Source: Myxococcota bacterium (lineage in GTDB: Bacteria > Myxococcota_A > UBA796 > UBA9615 > JAKLKC01). From it: a stretch of DNA of 64,000 nucleotides. Position numbers and translations under genes: made by a program. Shown piece after piece: positions 63,995 through 64,000 of this stretch. The stretch lies in assembly GCA_023150875.1 (NCBI GenBank), contig JAKLKC010000027.1, positions 18,348 through 82,347 on the forward strand, given 5' to 3'. How positions within the stretch are numbered: position 1 is the first letter of the stretch; the number at the start of each line of letters is the position of its first letter. Below the pieces are notes generated by a model, which searched no databases, was not told the DNA's origin, and saw only the letters and a list, made by a program, of their open reading frames with translations.

Positions 63995-64000
63995 GAGGTG

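Overview
The window is a very GC-rich piece of chromosome, dense in genes, with coding on both strands. The content points to an uncultured member of the Myxococcota / former Deltaproteobacteria, which is an inference. Supporting traits are lipoproteins with long Asp-rich spacers after the lipobox, CRTAC1 and MopE-like surface proteins, a C-terminal tail resembling a MYXO-CTERM sorting signal, many histidine kinases, a b558-type succinate dehydrogenase, and one probable selenoprotein. No rRNA, tRNA, CRISPR array, prophage or complete insertion sequence was seen.

Layout. 1-7.2 kb: the 3' end of aceK, then sdhC-sdhA-sdhB (overlapping starts and stops), an FAD-linked oxidase and a SurA/DsbA-like lipoprotein. 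7.2-15 kb: lon (minus), a DUF4282 membrane protein, and a two-gene operon of a histidine kinase and a PilB/GspE ATPase fused to a response-regulator receiver domain. 15-28 kb: treY, a fatty-acid hydroxylase family protein, a DUF4336-like protein, a YfhO-like membrane protein, a lipoprotein whose redoxin domain is interrupted by one in-frame TGA at the catalytic Cys position, a thiamine-diphosphate enzyme, an SDR epimerase and a CRTAC1 protein. 28-36 kb: a probable c-di-GMP operon (PilZ protein, histidine kinase, REC-HD-GYP) and a divergent response regulator / PAS histidine kinase pair. 36-44.6 kb: a co-directional six-gene glycoconjugate-type cluster (GT2, AlkP-like phosphodiesterase, radical SAM/SPASM, cobalamin-binding radical SAM fused to GT2, and two sugar epimerases, the last frameshifted). 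44.6-64 kb: a RimK/RLAN ATP-grasp plus GNAT pair, a hybrid histidine kinase, a MopE/lamin-tail protein, a glycosyltransferase fused to TsaE, a cysteine desulfurase, CysQ, an M61 peptidase with YgfZ, an FG-GAP lipoprotein, an M28 peptidase with PlsC, YceI, and a VOC gene that loses its family sequence at the window end.

The strongest unusual signal is the TGA at 23017-23019. It sits exactly where a TlpA/redoxin WCxxC motif needs its first Cys. The same frame continues for 113 more codons of redoxin sequence, and a stem-loop of bacterial SECIS type begins 10 bases after the TGA. I read 21490-23361 as one selenoprotein gene. Other notable items are the GT2-TsaE and B12-radical-SAM-GT2 fusions, two small palindromic elements flanked by apparent target duplications (33.7 and 63.5 kb), and a dispersed repeat shared by 10.4 and 57.4 kb.
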